Source: Gemmatimonadales bacterium UBA7889 (GTDB lineage Bacteria > Gemmatimonadota > Gemmatimonadetes > Longimicrobiales > Gaopeijiaceae). From it: a stretch of 64,000 nt of DNA. Location of the stretch: NCBI GenBank assembly GCA_002501085.1, contig DLRL01000019.1:45666-109665 (forward strand), in the 5' to 3' direction. Position numbers and translations under genes: made by a program. The notes beneath the pieces are model-generated. The model saw only the letters and a program-made list of their open reading frames with translations. It searched no databases and was not told the origin of the DNA. Positions 47,075-55,834 of this stretch are shown piece after piece (the stretch's first letter is position 1; every line of letters begins with the position of its first letter).

Positions 47075-48348
47075 GATTTCCTCTTTGGCTCATAAACAAG
47101 GACTGCCCGATTATCAGAGCCGAGTTGTGAGGCTGCAAAGTCCCTGATTTGCTCTACCGTCACCGCTCTGAGTCGATCTATTTCGTGGTTCAAGCGATCA
47201 GGGTCATCAAAGTAGAGGTTAAACATCGAGAGTAGGTTAGCCCGTTCACCCACATGCTCTAGCGCTCTCACCAAGTCTGTTTCGGTCAGAGCTATCGCAC
47301 GATCAACCTCACTTTGTCTTGCTTCTACTAAAGCTTCAATCTCTTCCGTAAGTGCTGCTTCAAGTTGTTCAGGTGTCGAATCAGGATATCCAGTCGCCCA
47401 GGTAAGAAGCATGGAGGCGTTGGTTAGAAGGGGGAACGCATAAGTCACAACCCCCTTCGCAACACGGCGCTCACGAACAAGTGCACGGTAAAGACGGGAC
47501 GCACGTCCCATTCCAAGCAGTGCCCGGGAGACCTCGGCAACCGCAAAGTCCTCTGAGGAATAGGGGGGAATGCGGAATCCCATGATGACCCGTGCCAGCG
47601 GCACTTCTGCAAAAACGTGCTCTCGAACAGTGTCACCAATGATTGGCTCCAAACACGAGTCTCCCGGAAGTGGTGGGATAGGCGCTCCGGCTTCAATCTC
47701 GCCGAAATAGCGCTGGACAAGATCCATGACCTGAGACTCGTCAAAATCGCCTGCGATCGTTAACACAGCATTATTCGGGACATAGTACGTACCAAAAAAT
47801 GCGGCCACATCTTCTAGTGTTGCAGCATCCAGATCTTCTACTGACCCAATCACCGGGTGGTGATAAGGATGATCCTTTGGGTAGATCAAGGCCTGAAGGC
47901 GTTGGTCCCAGTCACCATATGGCTGGTTATCATACCGTTGGCGTTTTTCGTTCTTCACGACATCGCGTTGGTTGTCGAGCTTCTCCTGGTCCATTGCCGG
48001 AAGCATCCATCCCATCCGGTCAGATTCGAGCCAAAGTGCAAGTTCCAGGTCTCGAGAAGGAACTGTCTCGAAGTAGTTCGTCCGATCGAACCAGGTGGTC
48101 GCATTAAGGGTCCCCCCAGCCCGTTCGATCAGTTCAAAATGCTTGTTCTTAGGGACATGCTTGGAACCCTGGAACATCATGTGCTCAAATAGGTGCGCGA
48201 AGCCCGTGTGGCCGGGAAGTTCATTTCTAGACCCAACCCCATACCAAATATTCACTGCCACTATCGGCACAGTGCTGTCCTGGGAAAGGACTATTTTTAG
48301 ACCATTATCCAGACAATGGCGCTCCAAGGGGATCGCAAGCTGGTTCAT
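47071..48348 (-). CDS. M16 zinc metallopeptidase, catalytic subunit
   Basis: M16 family peptidase. The inverted zinc motif is HLFEH at 52-56 (GHTGFAHLFEHMMFQGS) and the third ligand Glu is about residue 134 in VVKNEKRQRYDN. The C-terminal half (LVRERRVAKGVVTYAFPLLTNAS) resembles the second domain but lacks the RY pair, which the partner at 45722 supplies. It is coupled to gpmI upstream (ATGA at 48345-48348) and to the inactive partner downstream (ATGA). It probably degrades oligopeptides. No signal peptide. Confidence 0.95.
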   Translation of the reverse strand: MNQLAIPLERHCLDNGLKIVLSQDSTVPIVAVNIWYGVGSRNELPGHTGFAHLFEHMMFQGSKHVPKNKHFELIERAGGTLNATTWFDRTNYFETVPSRDLELALWLESDRMGWMLPAMDQEKLDNQRDVVKNEKRQRYDNQPYGDWDQRLQALIYPKDHPYHHPVIGSVEDLDAATLEDVAAFFGTYYVPNNAVLTIAGDFDESQVMDLVQRYFGEIEAGAPIPPLPGDSCLEPIIGDTVREHVFAEVPLARVIMGFRIPPYSSEDFAVAEVSRALLGMGRASRLYRALVRERRVAKGVVTYAFPLLTNASMLLTWATGYPDSTPEQLEAALTEEIEALVEARQSEVDRAIALTETDLVRALEHVGERANLLSMFNLYFDDPDRLNHEIDRLRAVTVEQIRDFAASQLGSDNRAVLVYEPKRKS

Positions 48349-49907
48349 GCGCCGATATCCGAGTCATCACGTCTTGCGGTAGTAACCAGATTTTTTCCAG
48401 TCATCTGTTCAGGAAAAGAAATGCCCATGAAATGCAACACTGTTGGGGCAACATCAGCTAAGCGTCCAGAGCCCTCTAGTTCATGTGTGGTATCGCGGGG
48501 ATCAAAGACGATGAAGTCCACTGGCTCAACTGTGTGAGCCGTATGAACATCTCCGTTGTCGTTGAGCATCTTCTCAGCATTTCCGTGGTCAGCAGTGACC
48601 AACGCAACCCAGTCTGGGTGATCTGTGACCGAATGAATCAGTCCACCAAGGCATGAATCGACTACTTCAACAGCTTCGGTGGCAGCTTGGATTGAACCCG
48701 TGTGCCCCACCATGTCCGGATTTGCAAAATTTACCAAAATGAAGTCGTGCCTCCCATCGCGAATAGCCTCCGTAACCACATTCGCCACCGATCGAGCGCT
48801 CATCTCGGGCTGAAGATCATAGGTAGCAACTTTTGGAGAAGGCACGAGAATGCGATCCTCACCATCAAACGGGGGTTCCTCTCCTCCGTTAAAAAAATAT
48901 GTGACGTGCGCGTACTTCTCACTTTCCGCAGTTTTCAATTGTTGGTGCCCTTCTCGGGAGATCAGTTCTGAAAGACATGCCTCCAGACGCTCCAGCGGAA
49001 AAGCCACGGAGACAGGAAGTGCTGGATCGTATTCAGCCATGGTCACAACGCGACCAGGGATAGCTCCTTCTCGTTTGAAGGCATCGAAATTGTTGAGAGT
49101 CATTGCCGAGGTAAGCTGCCGCATACGATCAGCACGGAAGTTCATTAGTAGCAAGGCATCCGCCTCGCTGATTCCCACCTCACCAACACCACGTATCCCA
49201 GTGGGCTCAATGAACTCATCGGTAACACCAAGAGCGTAGCTCTCCTCAAGGAAATCCGGAGAGTCCGTCCAGTTTTCAGCTTGACCGTTAACAATCAATT
49301 CGTAAGCACGTCTCGTCCGGTCCCAGCGATCATCCCTATCCATCGCCCAATATCGACCAATAACTGAGGCAACAGCCCAATCGATACCCTTCGTGCAAAG
49401 CTGTCCGATTTCTTCGATGTAATCAGTTCCAGCCTGGGGAGAGGCGTCACGTCCATCCATGAAACAATGCAACCGCACCGGGATGTCTGACGGAAGAAGA
49501 TTTAGGACGGCTGCAAAGTGCCTTATATGACTGTGGACTCCTCCGTCCGAGAGCAGGCCAGTGATGTGAAGAGCCCCTCCACTCTGCCTTAACCCTGCAA
49601 CGAGAATCTCAAGACCCAGGTGATCAGCAAGCACTCCGTCCGCGATTGCCTTATCAATGCGAGCTAGATCCTGCGGAACAACCCGTCCTCCTCCCAGATT
49701 GAGGTGCCCGACCTCAGAGTTACCCATCTGATCAGCAGGAAGCCCAACATCGACACCCGAGCAAGCAAGTCGAGTCCGAGGGCAGTGATCGTAGAGTTCA
49801 CGGAAGTGTGGCACACTCGCGAATTCAATCGCATTCCCCGGAGTCGGAGATCCCTTGAAGTCGGAGTGACCCCAGCCGTCCAGAATGATTAGGAGAACCT
49901 TTCTCAT
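48345..49907 (-). CDS. gpmI: Phosphoglycerate mutase, cofactor-independent
   Basis: Manganese-dependent interconversion of 3- and 2-phosphoglycerate in glycolysis. The alkaline-phosphatase-superfamily fold shows the metal Asp in IILDGWGHSD, the phosphorylated Ser64 in MGNSEVGHLNLGGGR, CFMDGRDASP, NFRADRMRQL, LVNFANPDMVGHTG and VTADHGNAEKM. Length 520 is typical. It begins the gpmI-M16-M16 run, each gene joined by ATGA. The gap to the divergent aminotransferase (49908-50040) holds a TAGAATTCTA palindrome. Confidence 0.97.
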   Translation of the reverse strand: MRKVLLIILDGWGHSDFKGSPTPGNAIEFASVPHFRELYDHCPRTRLACSGVDVGLPADQMGNSEVGHLNLGGGRVVPQDLARIDKAIADGVLADHLGLEILVAGLRQSGGALHITGLLSDGGVHSHIRHFAAVLNLLPSDIPVRLHCFMDGRDASPQAGTDYIEEIGQLCTKGIDWAVASVIGRYWAMDRDDRWDRTRRAYELIVNGQAENWTDSPDFLEESYALGVTDEFIEPTGIRGVGEVGISEADALLLMNFRADRMRQLTSAMTLNNFDAFKREGAIPGRVVTMAEYDPALPVSVAFPLERLEACLSELISREGHQQLKTAESEKYAHVTYFFNGGEEPPFDGEDRILVPSPKVATYDLQPEMSARSVANVVTEAIRDGRHDFILVNFANPDMVGHTGSIQAATEAVEVVDSCLGGLIHSVTDHPDWVALVTADHGNAEKMLNDNGDVHTAHTVEPVDFIVFDPRDTTHELEGSGRLADVAPTVLHFMGISFPEQMTGKNLVTTARRDDSDIGA

Positions 49908-50040
49908 GGTAGAATTCTAACAGGTCGATGCTGAGTTTAGGCCACTTTTGATTTAGAGCCTGATCCGAGTACCAATGTTTACTCTCGGTACAGACCCACA
50001 TACAGTGGTGACTTCGACACCTGATCAAGGAGACCTAGAC

Positions 50041-51159
50041 GTGCGCTATACCCCTTTTCGCATGGAGCGGTGGCAGTCGACTTACGAGCACCGAGTGCGA
50101 TACAACCTTTCTGAGAGTGCGGTGCACCCACTCACGGTTGGCGAACTCTTTGAGATTGCAGGAAAGGAAAGTGGTACTGACCAAATTGAATTGGGATACG
50201 GTCAATCCAATGGGTCTGACGAGCTAAGAGAGAGAATCGCTTCACTCTATTCAGGTGCAACAGAAGATTCCATACTCGTCACTATAGGTGGCGCAGAAGC
50301 TAATTTCACATGTTTTTGGCACCTCTTTGAATCACAAGGCAAAGCCGCGGTTATGCTGCCCACGTACGGACAAGTTCCGGGGCTAATTGAGTCTTTCGAC
50401 AATCGGATTCTGCCAGTGAATCTGGTGGAAGAAGAGGGATGGCAGCCTGATCTATCTGAACTTGAGGCGGCACTTCATGAAGGAGCTCGCTTTGTAATTA
50501 TTACGCACCCGAACAATCCCACCGGGGCCGCACTATCTCGTGAGTCAATGCAGGCGATCGCGGAGCTCACTGAACAGCATGGTGCTTGGATCATGTCTGA
50601 TGAAGTCTACCAGGGTGCTGAAACCAACGGAGAGATCTCATCTTCCTTTTGGGGTTGCCACGACCGTGTCCTGATCACGAACTCGATGTCGAAAGCTTAT
50701 GGTATGCCTGGCCTTCGACTTGGGTGGATCGTCGGACCACCGGACTTAGTAACGGAGCTTTGGGGCCGGACTGACTACACCAGCATCGCTCCCCCAACTT
50801 TATCAGATGTTCTTGCTTGTATGGCTCTTGAGCCCGCAACGAGGGCACGCATTCTGGATCGCACAAGAGAAATCACGCGTGCTAACTTGGGGCTCTTAGA
50901 AAAGTGGATGGCAACACAAGAAGGGCGCTTTACATATCGCCCACCGGATGCCGGAGCGTTCTGCTTCACCCGCTATTCCGCAAACATCAATTCAACAGAG
51001 TTTGCCGAAAAGCTCAGAGTCGAAAAAGATGTCCTTGTGGTGCCCGGTGATCACTTTGGAATGGACCACTATCTGCGTCTGGGATTTGGAGCTCCTGAGG
51101 AAACATTGCTCGAAGCACTCAATCTCCTTGAAGACGCATTCGACGAGGTGACGACTTGA
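50041..51159 (+). CDS. PLP-dependent class I/II aminotransferase
   Basis: Fold-type I aminotransferase of 372 residues. It shows VTIGGAEANFTCFW (PLP phosphate loop), ITHPNNPTGAALS, IMSDEVYQGAE (PLP Asp), Schiff-base Lys218 in TNSMSKAYGMPGLRLGW, and a C-terminal Arg in YLRLGFGAP. The start is a GTG at 50041 because AAGGAG lies 8 nt upstream; an ATG at 49975 would add 22 residues without support. It resembles broad-range aspartate/kynurenine-type aminotransferases but its substrate cannot be fixed. Its stop overlaps the TTG start of the next gene, so the two are coupled. Confidence 0.9.
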   Translation: MRYTPFRMERWQSTYEHRVRYNLSESAVHPLTVGELFEIAGKESGTDQIELGYGQSNGSDELRERIASLYSGATEDSILVTIGGAEANFTCFWHLFESQGKAAVMLPTYGQVPGLIESFDNRILPVNLVEEEGWQPDLSELEAALHEGARFVIITHPNNPTGAALSRESMQAIAELTEQHGAWIMSDEVYQGAETNGEISSSFWGCHDRVLITNSMSKAYGMPGLRLGWIVGPPDLVTELWGRTDYTSIAPPTLSDVLACMALEPATRARILDRTREITRANLGLLEKWMATQEGRFTYRPPDAGAFCFTRYSANINSTEFAEKLRVEKDVLVVPGDHFGMDHYLRLGFGAPEETLLEALNLLEDAFDEVTT

Positions 51160-51905
51160 AATTGAAAAAGCAACGCTTGCTAGCCCCCGTGCTAGCAAGC
51201 ATAGGAACTATGATCGGGTGCACTGGGCCTGAATCTTCCAACGTATCGAGTGAACTCCAGCCAGGCGCACGATACCAGCCGGGTACCGAGATGGGGATCT
51301 ATACCCCTGAGCAGCACACTAACTATGATGGTCGTTTCATCGTGAGTGCGAGCCAGGTTTATCACTTGGGAACGCTAGACGATACTTCTCCCTGGGATCA
51401 CATGGGTGATGATGGCAGTAGTGTGCAAGCGGTAGGCGGCACGATTGAGCTTGACGTCGATGAACGAGCTAACACTGGAACATTCCGAGCTGAACTTGAC
51501 CTTCCAGAAGGGCGCTATGTGGTTGAGCTCGATCGATTTGAGGAATTCTCACCATGCCAGGATGGGGGTATCGCAGCGTTCCTCTATGAGCACGGCAATG
51601 CCGGCTGCGGTGATGCGAACTGGCCTAAGAGTCTTCTATACCTTGCCGGGTGGGGTTGGGGAAGCGCAATGCTTGATGGTGCAACCCTCTACGACGAGCA
51701 CCAGATTCACTTCATGATCACACAAGGGATGAGAGATCGTGAAACACTGGCTATGCGGACAGGTACAGGAACTGATGCAGGAGCAGTTAATCCGGCTCAG
51801 ATGCAACTAGATTTCTATATCAGAAGCCCTGAATCCAATGAGAGAAACCATCCAACGCGGGAGGTTTTTGATCACTTCTTTGCGATGGAGGTCACCTGGC
51901 GATAG
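51156..51905 (+). CDS. Putative lipoprotein of unknown function
   Basis: Not recognised. Starts at a TTG overlapping the aminotransferase stop (TTGA) with GAGG about 8 nt upstream, giving KLKKQRLLAPVLASIGTMIGCTG, a lipoprotein-like leader (IGC). The mature part of about 225 residues contains GIYTPEQHTNYDGRFIVSAS, DLPEGRYVVELDRFEEFSPC and two cysteines (SPCQDGG, NAGCGD) that may pair, and ends HFFAMEVTWR. The composition is beta-rich. Coupled to the aminotransferase, so possibly involved in handling the same compound outside the membrane; this is a guess. Confidence 0.7.
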   Translation: MKLKKQRLLAPVLASIGTMIGCTGPESSNVSSELQPGARYQPGTEMGIYTPEQHTNYDGRFIVSASQVYHLGTLDDTSPWDHMGDDGSSVQAVGGTIELDVDERANTGTFRAELDLPEGRYVVELDRFEEFSPCQDGGIAAFLYEHGNAGCGDANWPKSLLYLAGWGWGSAMLDGATLYDEHQIHFMITQGMRDRETLAMRTGTGTDAGAVNPAQMQLDFYIRSPESNERNHPTREVFDHFFAMEVTWR

Positions 51906-51946
51906 GAAGGCCATCCTAAGAATCTGAGATCCGGATTCAGTAGCGA

Positions 51947-52315
51947 CTAAAAGAGTTTCCGCACGTTCTCGAGTGGGCGACCAATCACAACACGCCCCGA
52001 CCGCTCAACGATCGGACGTTGAAGTAGCCCCGGCTCAGCCACTATCGCATCCAGAATTGTATCATCATCTAAGTTGGGGTCGGCTAGACCCATCTCCCTA
52101 TAAGACTTCTCTCGGGTCCGAAGCAGATCGCGTGGAACTAGAGCCCCTTTCCTGAGCAGCGCGACCAAGTCTTCTTTTCTAAGGGGTTCCAAGAAATAGT
52201 TCACTCGTTTGAAGCTGACACCTTCTTCCTCAAGAAGCTTCACGAGCTTCCGACATGTTGTTCAGGTGGGTTTCTCGTAGATCGTGACCCACTCGTCAGG
52301 TGTTGGAGTACTCAT
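51947..52315 (-). CDS. ArsC/Spx-like redox protein, putative selenoprotein (Sec18 by TGA)
   Basis: Arsenate-reductase-family thioredoxin-fold protein of 122 residues if the in-frame TGA at 52262-52264 is read as selenocysteine. From the ATG at 52315 the frame gives WVTIYEKPT, then TGA, then TTCRKLVKLLEEEG, which is the family's KPxCxxCRK redox site with the first Cys as TGA (U18, C21). The rest is normal: VNYFLEPLRKEDLVALLRKG, REKSYREMGLADPNL, and VERSGRVVIGRPLENVRKLF. Conceptual translation without Sec would start at a GTG (52243) and lose the active site. A SECIS-like hairpin follows the TGA. It begins 9 nt after the nitroreductase stop. A nonsense mutation is the alternative. Sec machinery was not visible in this window. 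Confidence 0.82.
52233..52251 (-). promoter_or_regulatory. Candidate bacterial SECIS element
   Basis: On the minus strand GGAAGCT-CGTGA-AGCTTCT: six Watson-Crick pairs plus a G-U, with a 5-nt loop holding G and U. Counting the U of the TGA as 1, loop G and U are at 22 and 23, one off the G23/U24 of E. coli fdhF. The loop G is the second loop base and is 18 nt after the TGA. Confidence 0.65.
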
Positions 52316-52324
52316 CTGTAATAC

Positions 52325-53005
52325 CTATTCAGATTGATCCACAACAATAGCAATATCCTCTATCGGTTTTTTTGTAATCTCTGGGACCTTGGCACCTTCC
52401 TCTGGATATCCACAGACAAGCACTAGGAATGCACGTTCGTTATCCGGCCTATCAAGTACGTTATTGAGGAATTTCATCGGCGAGGGTGTATGTGTCAGCG
52501 TAACGAGACCAGCATAGTGAAGAGCAGTGATAAGCATCCCCGTGGCGATACCGACTGATTCTGTCACATAGTAGTTCTTTGACTTAGTCCCGTCAGAAAG
52601 CACCTCGTAACTCTCTGCAAATATGACGATGAGCCACGGCGCATCCTCAAGGAATGGCTTGTTTTCATCGGTTCCGAGGTGTTCTAGGGCATCAAGCCAT
52701 TCTTTGGGGGCTTTCTCTTGGTAAAACTGCCTTTCCTCCTCTTCAGCTGCTTCACGAATACGGGACTTGAGTTCCGGATCACCCACCATGACGAAACGCC
52801 AAGGCTGACGATTTGCCCCATTTGGGGCAGTCCCGGCAGCTAGAATACAGTTCTCAATTACGTCCTTCGGCACAGATCGGTCAGAAAATTCCCTCACCGT
52901 GCGGCGACGTCTCATCTTAGCGAGAAACGCCTCAGCCTCCCGCCGCATCTCTTCCGGAGGAAGTTCCTCGTATGTAGAAAGCGGAATAAAGTTCGCTCGC
53001 GCCAT
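52325..53005 (-). CDS. Nitroreductase-family flavoprotein
   Basis: FMN-dependent NAD(P)H oxidoreductase of 226 residues. It shows [46 protein letters not shown], with the RRT/R-F-S FMN-binding site and the [10 protein letters not shown] motif. [23 protein letters not shown] and the C-terminal [16 protein letters not shown] follow. The length and sequence resemble the iodotyrosine-deiodinase-like nitroreductase branch, though that function cannot be claimed. It is followed within 9 nt by the putative selenoprotein, which suggests a redox pair. A hypothetical protein gene lies 20 nt upstream on the same strand. Confidence 0.9.
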   Translation of the reverse strand: MARANFIPLSTYEELPPEEMRREAEAFLAKMRRRRTVREFSDRSVPKDVIENCILAAGTAPNGANRQPWRFVMVGDPELKSRIREAAEEEERQFYQEKAPKEWLDALEHLGTDENKPFLEDAPWLIVIFAESYEVLSDGTKSKNYYVTESVGIATGMLITALHYAGLVTLTHTPSPMKFLNNVLDRPDNERAFLVLVCGYPEEGAKVPEITKKPIEDIAIVVDQSE

Positions 53006-53025
53006 GGAGTCTCCGGAATCAGTCG

Positions 53026-53595
53026 TTAGTGGATCAACTCGCCAAACAGCTTAACGAACGAATCAGCCGTCTCCGACTGAGCAAGCACTTCTGCTGGCGA
53101 AATCCCAAGCGTTTGAGCCAAAATTCTGACATTGATCAATGCAACAATTTCAGCGGATTCAAGTTGGATATCAGCCCATCTGCTCTCGGGGGTGCTCCTG
53201 TACTGTTGGTATAGTGTAGCAATCTCACCAGCCGAACTCTGCTCGGGTATCGGCACATGGAGAGCAGCCGCACTGACCCCGTAGCGTGCAGCAAGTTCTG
53301 CCCAGCTCCGACCCGAACGCCTCAGGGCCACCAATGCTTCTGCCGAAACGCCAGTCCTGTCCGCGATGAATAGGGCTACTGGAATCTCGTCTTCATCAAG
53401 TTCCCATTCATTCAAAATTGCAAGCTCAGTTGGAGGTAGAGTGAAAAACTCTCCGAGTGCCCGAAAATATCCCTGGCGCACAACCTCCGATACTGGAGTT
53501 TGAGTCTGAGCGAGCGCTGGCACACGAATCACGCCTAAGAATAGCAGTGATAACAGCCAGGCACGATTCGTAGGTCCTACTTCAGAAAGTCTCAT
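53026..53595 (-). CDS. Secreted hypothetical protein, helical
   Basis: Not recognised. The start at 53595 ([30 protein letters not shown]) gives a signal peptide; the frame extends to 53664 without one. The mature part of about 160 residues is helical and acidic, with [56 protein letters not shown], which looks like a repeated helix-turn unit, and a C-terminal [29 protein letters not shown]. It leads a short operon with the nitroreductase and ArsC-like protein. Role unknown. Confidence 0.75.
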   Translation of the reverse strand: MRLSEVGPTNRAWLLSLLFLGVIRVPALAQTQTPVSEVVRQGYFRALGEFFTLPPTELAILNEWELDEDEIPVALFIADRTGVSAEALVALRRSGRSWAELAARYGVSAAALHVPIPEQSSAGEIATLYQQYRSTPESRWADIQLESAEIVALINVRILAQTLGISPAEVLAQSETADSFVKLFGELIH

Positions 53596-53774
53596 ACAGC
53601 AAATCTTCTTGTCCTGGGCTCTCGGTGCCAGAGGGGACAGTCTGCGATAGTCTTTCCTACCCACAGCGAGAACAATTCAATCATTAAGGCCGAATGTAAC
53701 GAAACCGATCTGGCATGACTCTTGATACTAGGTAAGAACAAGAGCGGGTCTAGCACGCCAACGGTGAGGTCACC

Positions 53775-54074
53775 ATGAAAAACGGCGGAAAGCAAAGTAA
53801 CGATAAACAGGCCCGAGGCCCACGTACTACCTCAGTTATTACCGAACAACGGAAAAATGTCGTGGACTCGGATGCACATGTGGTCTTTGATTTTACGGAC
53901 CTCCATAAGCCAGCAGTCTCCGATCTTGCCTTAGTTCTCACTGCATGCCTTCAAACACCTCCAAGTGAGAGCGTTTGGGCTCGGGAGATTCATCCGAGGA
54001 CTGCAGAGATCCTTCGGGCACTGAGACTAGACCACATGTTCCCGTGTTATCCTGACCCCGACCATCTCCATTAA
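53775..54074 (+). CDS. Small STAS-like protein
   Basis: 99-residue protein with GGTGAGG 6 nt before the ATG. After about 33 polar residues it reads HVVFDFTDLHKPAVSDLALVLTACL, then IHPRTAEILRALRLDHMFPCYPD. This resembles the second half of a STAS/anti-sigma-antagonist domain (a beta-strand with a D-x-S position, and an RVLxLTGLDxLF-like end), but it is shorter than the usual 100-110-residue domain and the phosphorylatable Ser is not obvious. Family assignment is tentative. No sigma-regulator gene is adjacent. It stands alone, convergent with the M28 peptidase. Confidence 0.6.
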   Translation: MKNGGKQSNDKQARGPRTTSVITEQRKNVVDSDAHVVFDFTDLHKPAVSDLALVLTACLQTPPSESVWAREIHPRTAEILRALRLDHMFPCYPDPDHLH

Positions 54075-54089
54075 TGGGCACCGTGACAC

Positions 54090-54107
54090 CATCCTAGTAC
54101 GAGGATG
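54090..54107. terminator. 6-bp hairpin between convergent genes
   Basis: CATCCT (54090-54095), loop AGTACG, AGGATG (54102-54107), perfect. It lies between the STAS-like gene (ends 54074) and the M28 gene (ends 54126). No T-run. Confidence 0.4.
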
Positions 54108-54125
54108 ACTAGTACGGCTCGCCTA

Positions 54126-55652
54126 CTAGCGTCCTAGGACAATCTGACGGTAGCTCTCTGGATTCCACTCGGGAGGATTTAGAGCATTCCCGATATCAAC
54201 ACCAAGATAGAAAATCAGCTTGGCAATCCTCGCTGCTTTATCGTGATCGATTCGGTTAGGCTCATCATCACGGCCATGGTAATCATCATGTGTACCATTG
54301 AAGAAAAACAGTATGGGCACACCCTTTCTGGCAAAATTGTAGTGATCCGATCGGAAATAGAAACGCTCATCAGGCCAGAGATCATCGATCGCCGTCATTC
54401 CAATCTCGGGGTGCTCGGAATTCACCCTCCTCAATGTTTCGCCTAAATCGGAGTGCTCTTTCCCTATGGCGACTATCGTGTCAGACCAGTTCCTTCCAAC
54501 CATATCTGCATTGAAATTGGCGACGTACTGCTCAATCGGTGCACTCGGATTTTCTGCATACCATTCACTACCCCAAAGCCCCTTTTCCTCACCGCTCACA
54601 AGTAGAAATACCATCGATCTCTTAGGAGCAACTGGCAGTGCTGCCATTGCCTCTGCCACAGAAACTATAGCTATCGTCCCTGAAGCATCGTCGTCAGCCC
54701 CGTTGAAGATTGTGTCTCCATTTACGTCCGGTTCACCTATCCCGACATGGTCCATGTGAGCTGAAAAGACCACGTACTCCTCAGCAAGGGCAGGATCACT
54801 ACCATTCAAGATGCCAACCACGTTAGGTGCTAGGATGCCCTCGTCTCGGACCACCTGGTTAAGGGTAAGTTCGAGGCCCTCTACGAGACGGGCTTCGATA
54901 TCACTGCCCGAGCGCTCCTGAAGAGAACTAGCATTGATTCCGTGAGGCTCGAGAATCTCTCTTAGGGCTGACATCCGTAACTGGAGAATCGGTGCGAAAG
55001 AACCTTCTGCTCTCCGCTCACCCCAAGCCTTACGTACGGTGGGGCGTAGTGCCCTCCTAGCACTCGCGGTCCAGGACTCATCACCACTAGAGTTGGTGAC
55101 CATCACTGAGAGAGCTCCAGCAGTTATTAGGGCAGAGAGCCTTTGTCGCATACTTCGATCTACTCCATCTGAATCCGCAGGAGCGACCACGATCACGTGA
55201 TTCCCTGCAAACGGCCTTGCTTCAGAGGTTTCGAGAGTACCGGACCCTGAGATCAGAATTAGTCCACCTTGGGCATTACCGGTTACGGTAGTTCCTGAGA
55301 CGGGGATGAGATCTCGACCAAATACCAACCGAGTACCTGGAGCGTTAAGGCCCGATGCCTCGCTATCGACTACAATGGAACGGAGTGGGTACCTCTGAAT
55401 GAAGCTACCATCTCTGGCTCCGCCCCGAAGGCCTAGTGTTTCCAACTCTTCAGCGATCCAGACCGCCGTCATTTCAAGGCCTGCACTCGGGGTATTTCGA
55501 CCCCCCATCGAGTCATGGGCAATCACATTAATCCGCTGAGCGTACCCTGCTTCCGTAATCGTTGCAGCAGCTTGCTCGAGACCCGGCTGTTGGGCGGTGG
55601 CCACCACGGGAAGCGTAAGCGCGATCAGGATAGCTGCTGACCTCTTTTTCAT
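54126..55652 (-). CDS. Secreted M28 metallopeptidase
   Basis: Zinc aminopeptidase-fold exopeptidase of 508 residues. The start at 55652 (MKKRSAAILIALTLPVVATAQ) gives a signal peptide. Zinc ligands are in VFSAHMDHVG (His), FNGADDDASGTIAI (Asp), VSGEEKGLWGSEWYA (Glu pair), FNADMVGRN (Asp) and HDDYHGRDDEPNRIDHDK (His). An inserted region of about 150 residues (GTRLVFGRDLIPVS to RSGSDIEARLV) corresponds to a protease-associated-like insert. It probably releases N-terminal amino acids from peptides outside the cytoplasm. It lies opposite the saccharopine-dehydrogenase-like gene with a 182-bp divergent gap that shows no clear operator. Confidence 0.93.
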   Translation of the reverse strand: MKKRSAAILIALTLPVVATAQQPGLEQAAATITEAGYAQRINVIAHDSMGGRNTPSAGLEMTAVWIAEELETLGLRGGARDGSFIQRYPLRSIVVDSEASGLNAPGTRLVFGRDLIPVSGTTVTGNAQGGLILISGSGTLETSEARPFAGNHVIVVAPADSDGVDRSMRQRLSALITAGALSVMVTNSSGDESWTASARRALRPTVRKAWGERRAEGSFAPILQLRMSALREILEPHGINASSLQERSGSDIEARLVEGLELTLNQVVRDEGILAPNVVGILNGSDPALAEEYVVFSAHMDHVGIGEPDVNGDTIFNGADDDASGTIAIVSVAEAMAALPVAPKRSMVFLLVSGEEKGLWGSEWYAENPSAPIEQYVANFNADMVGRNWSDTIVAIGKEHSDLGETLRRVNSEHPEIGMTAIDDLWPDERFYFRSDHYNFARKGVPILFFFNGTHDDYHGRDDEPNRIDHDKAARIAKLIFYLGVDIGNALNPPEWNPESYRQIVLGR

Positions 55653-55834
55653 AACGGATTCCATCCCAGAAAGGTATTATGGGTAACGAAGTCTGAAGGA
55701 TAAAGTGATAGTACACCAGCCCTTAGGCTACACTCATCCGAGTCACTCAACGTATGAGGAGCCCCCCCTTGCACAGATTGGTTATCGCAACCTGATTTCT
55801 CTTCACCAAAAGACTCGAATACGGAGCAGCTATT

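Noticed and set aside
51947..52243. ArsC-like protein starting at the GTG at 52243 (98 residues)
   Set aside because: This start lies inside the redox domain and drops the CxxC site; an in-frame ATG with the expected N-terminus lies upstream, across the TGA.
54094..54115. CTAGTAC direct repeat as an attachment site
   Set aside because: Only 7 bp, with no integrase or mobile gene nearby.
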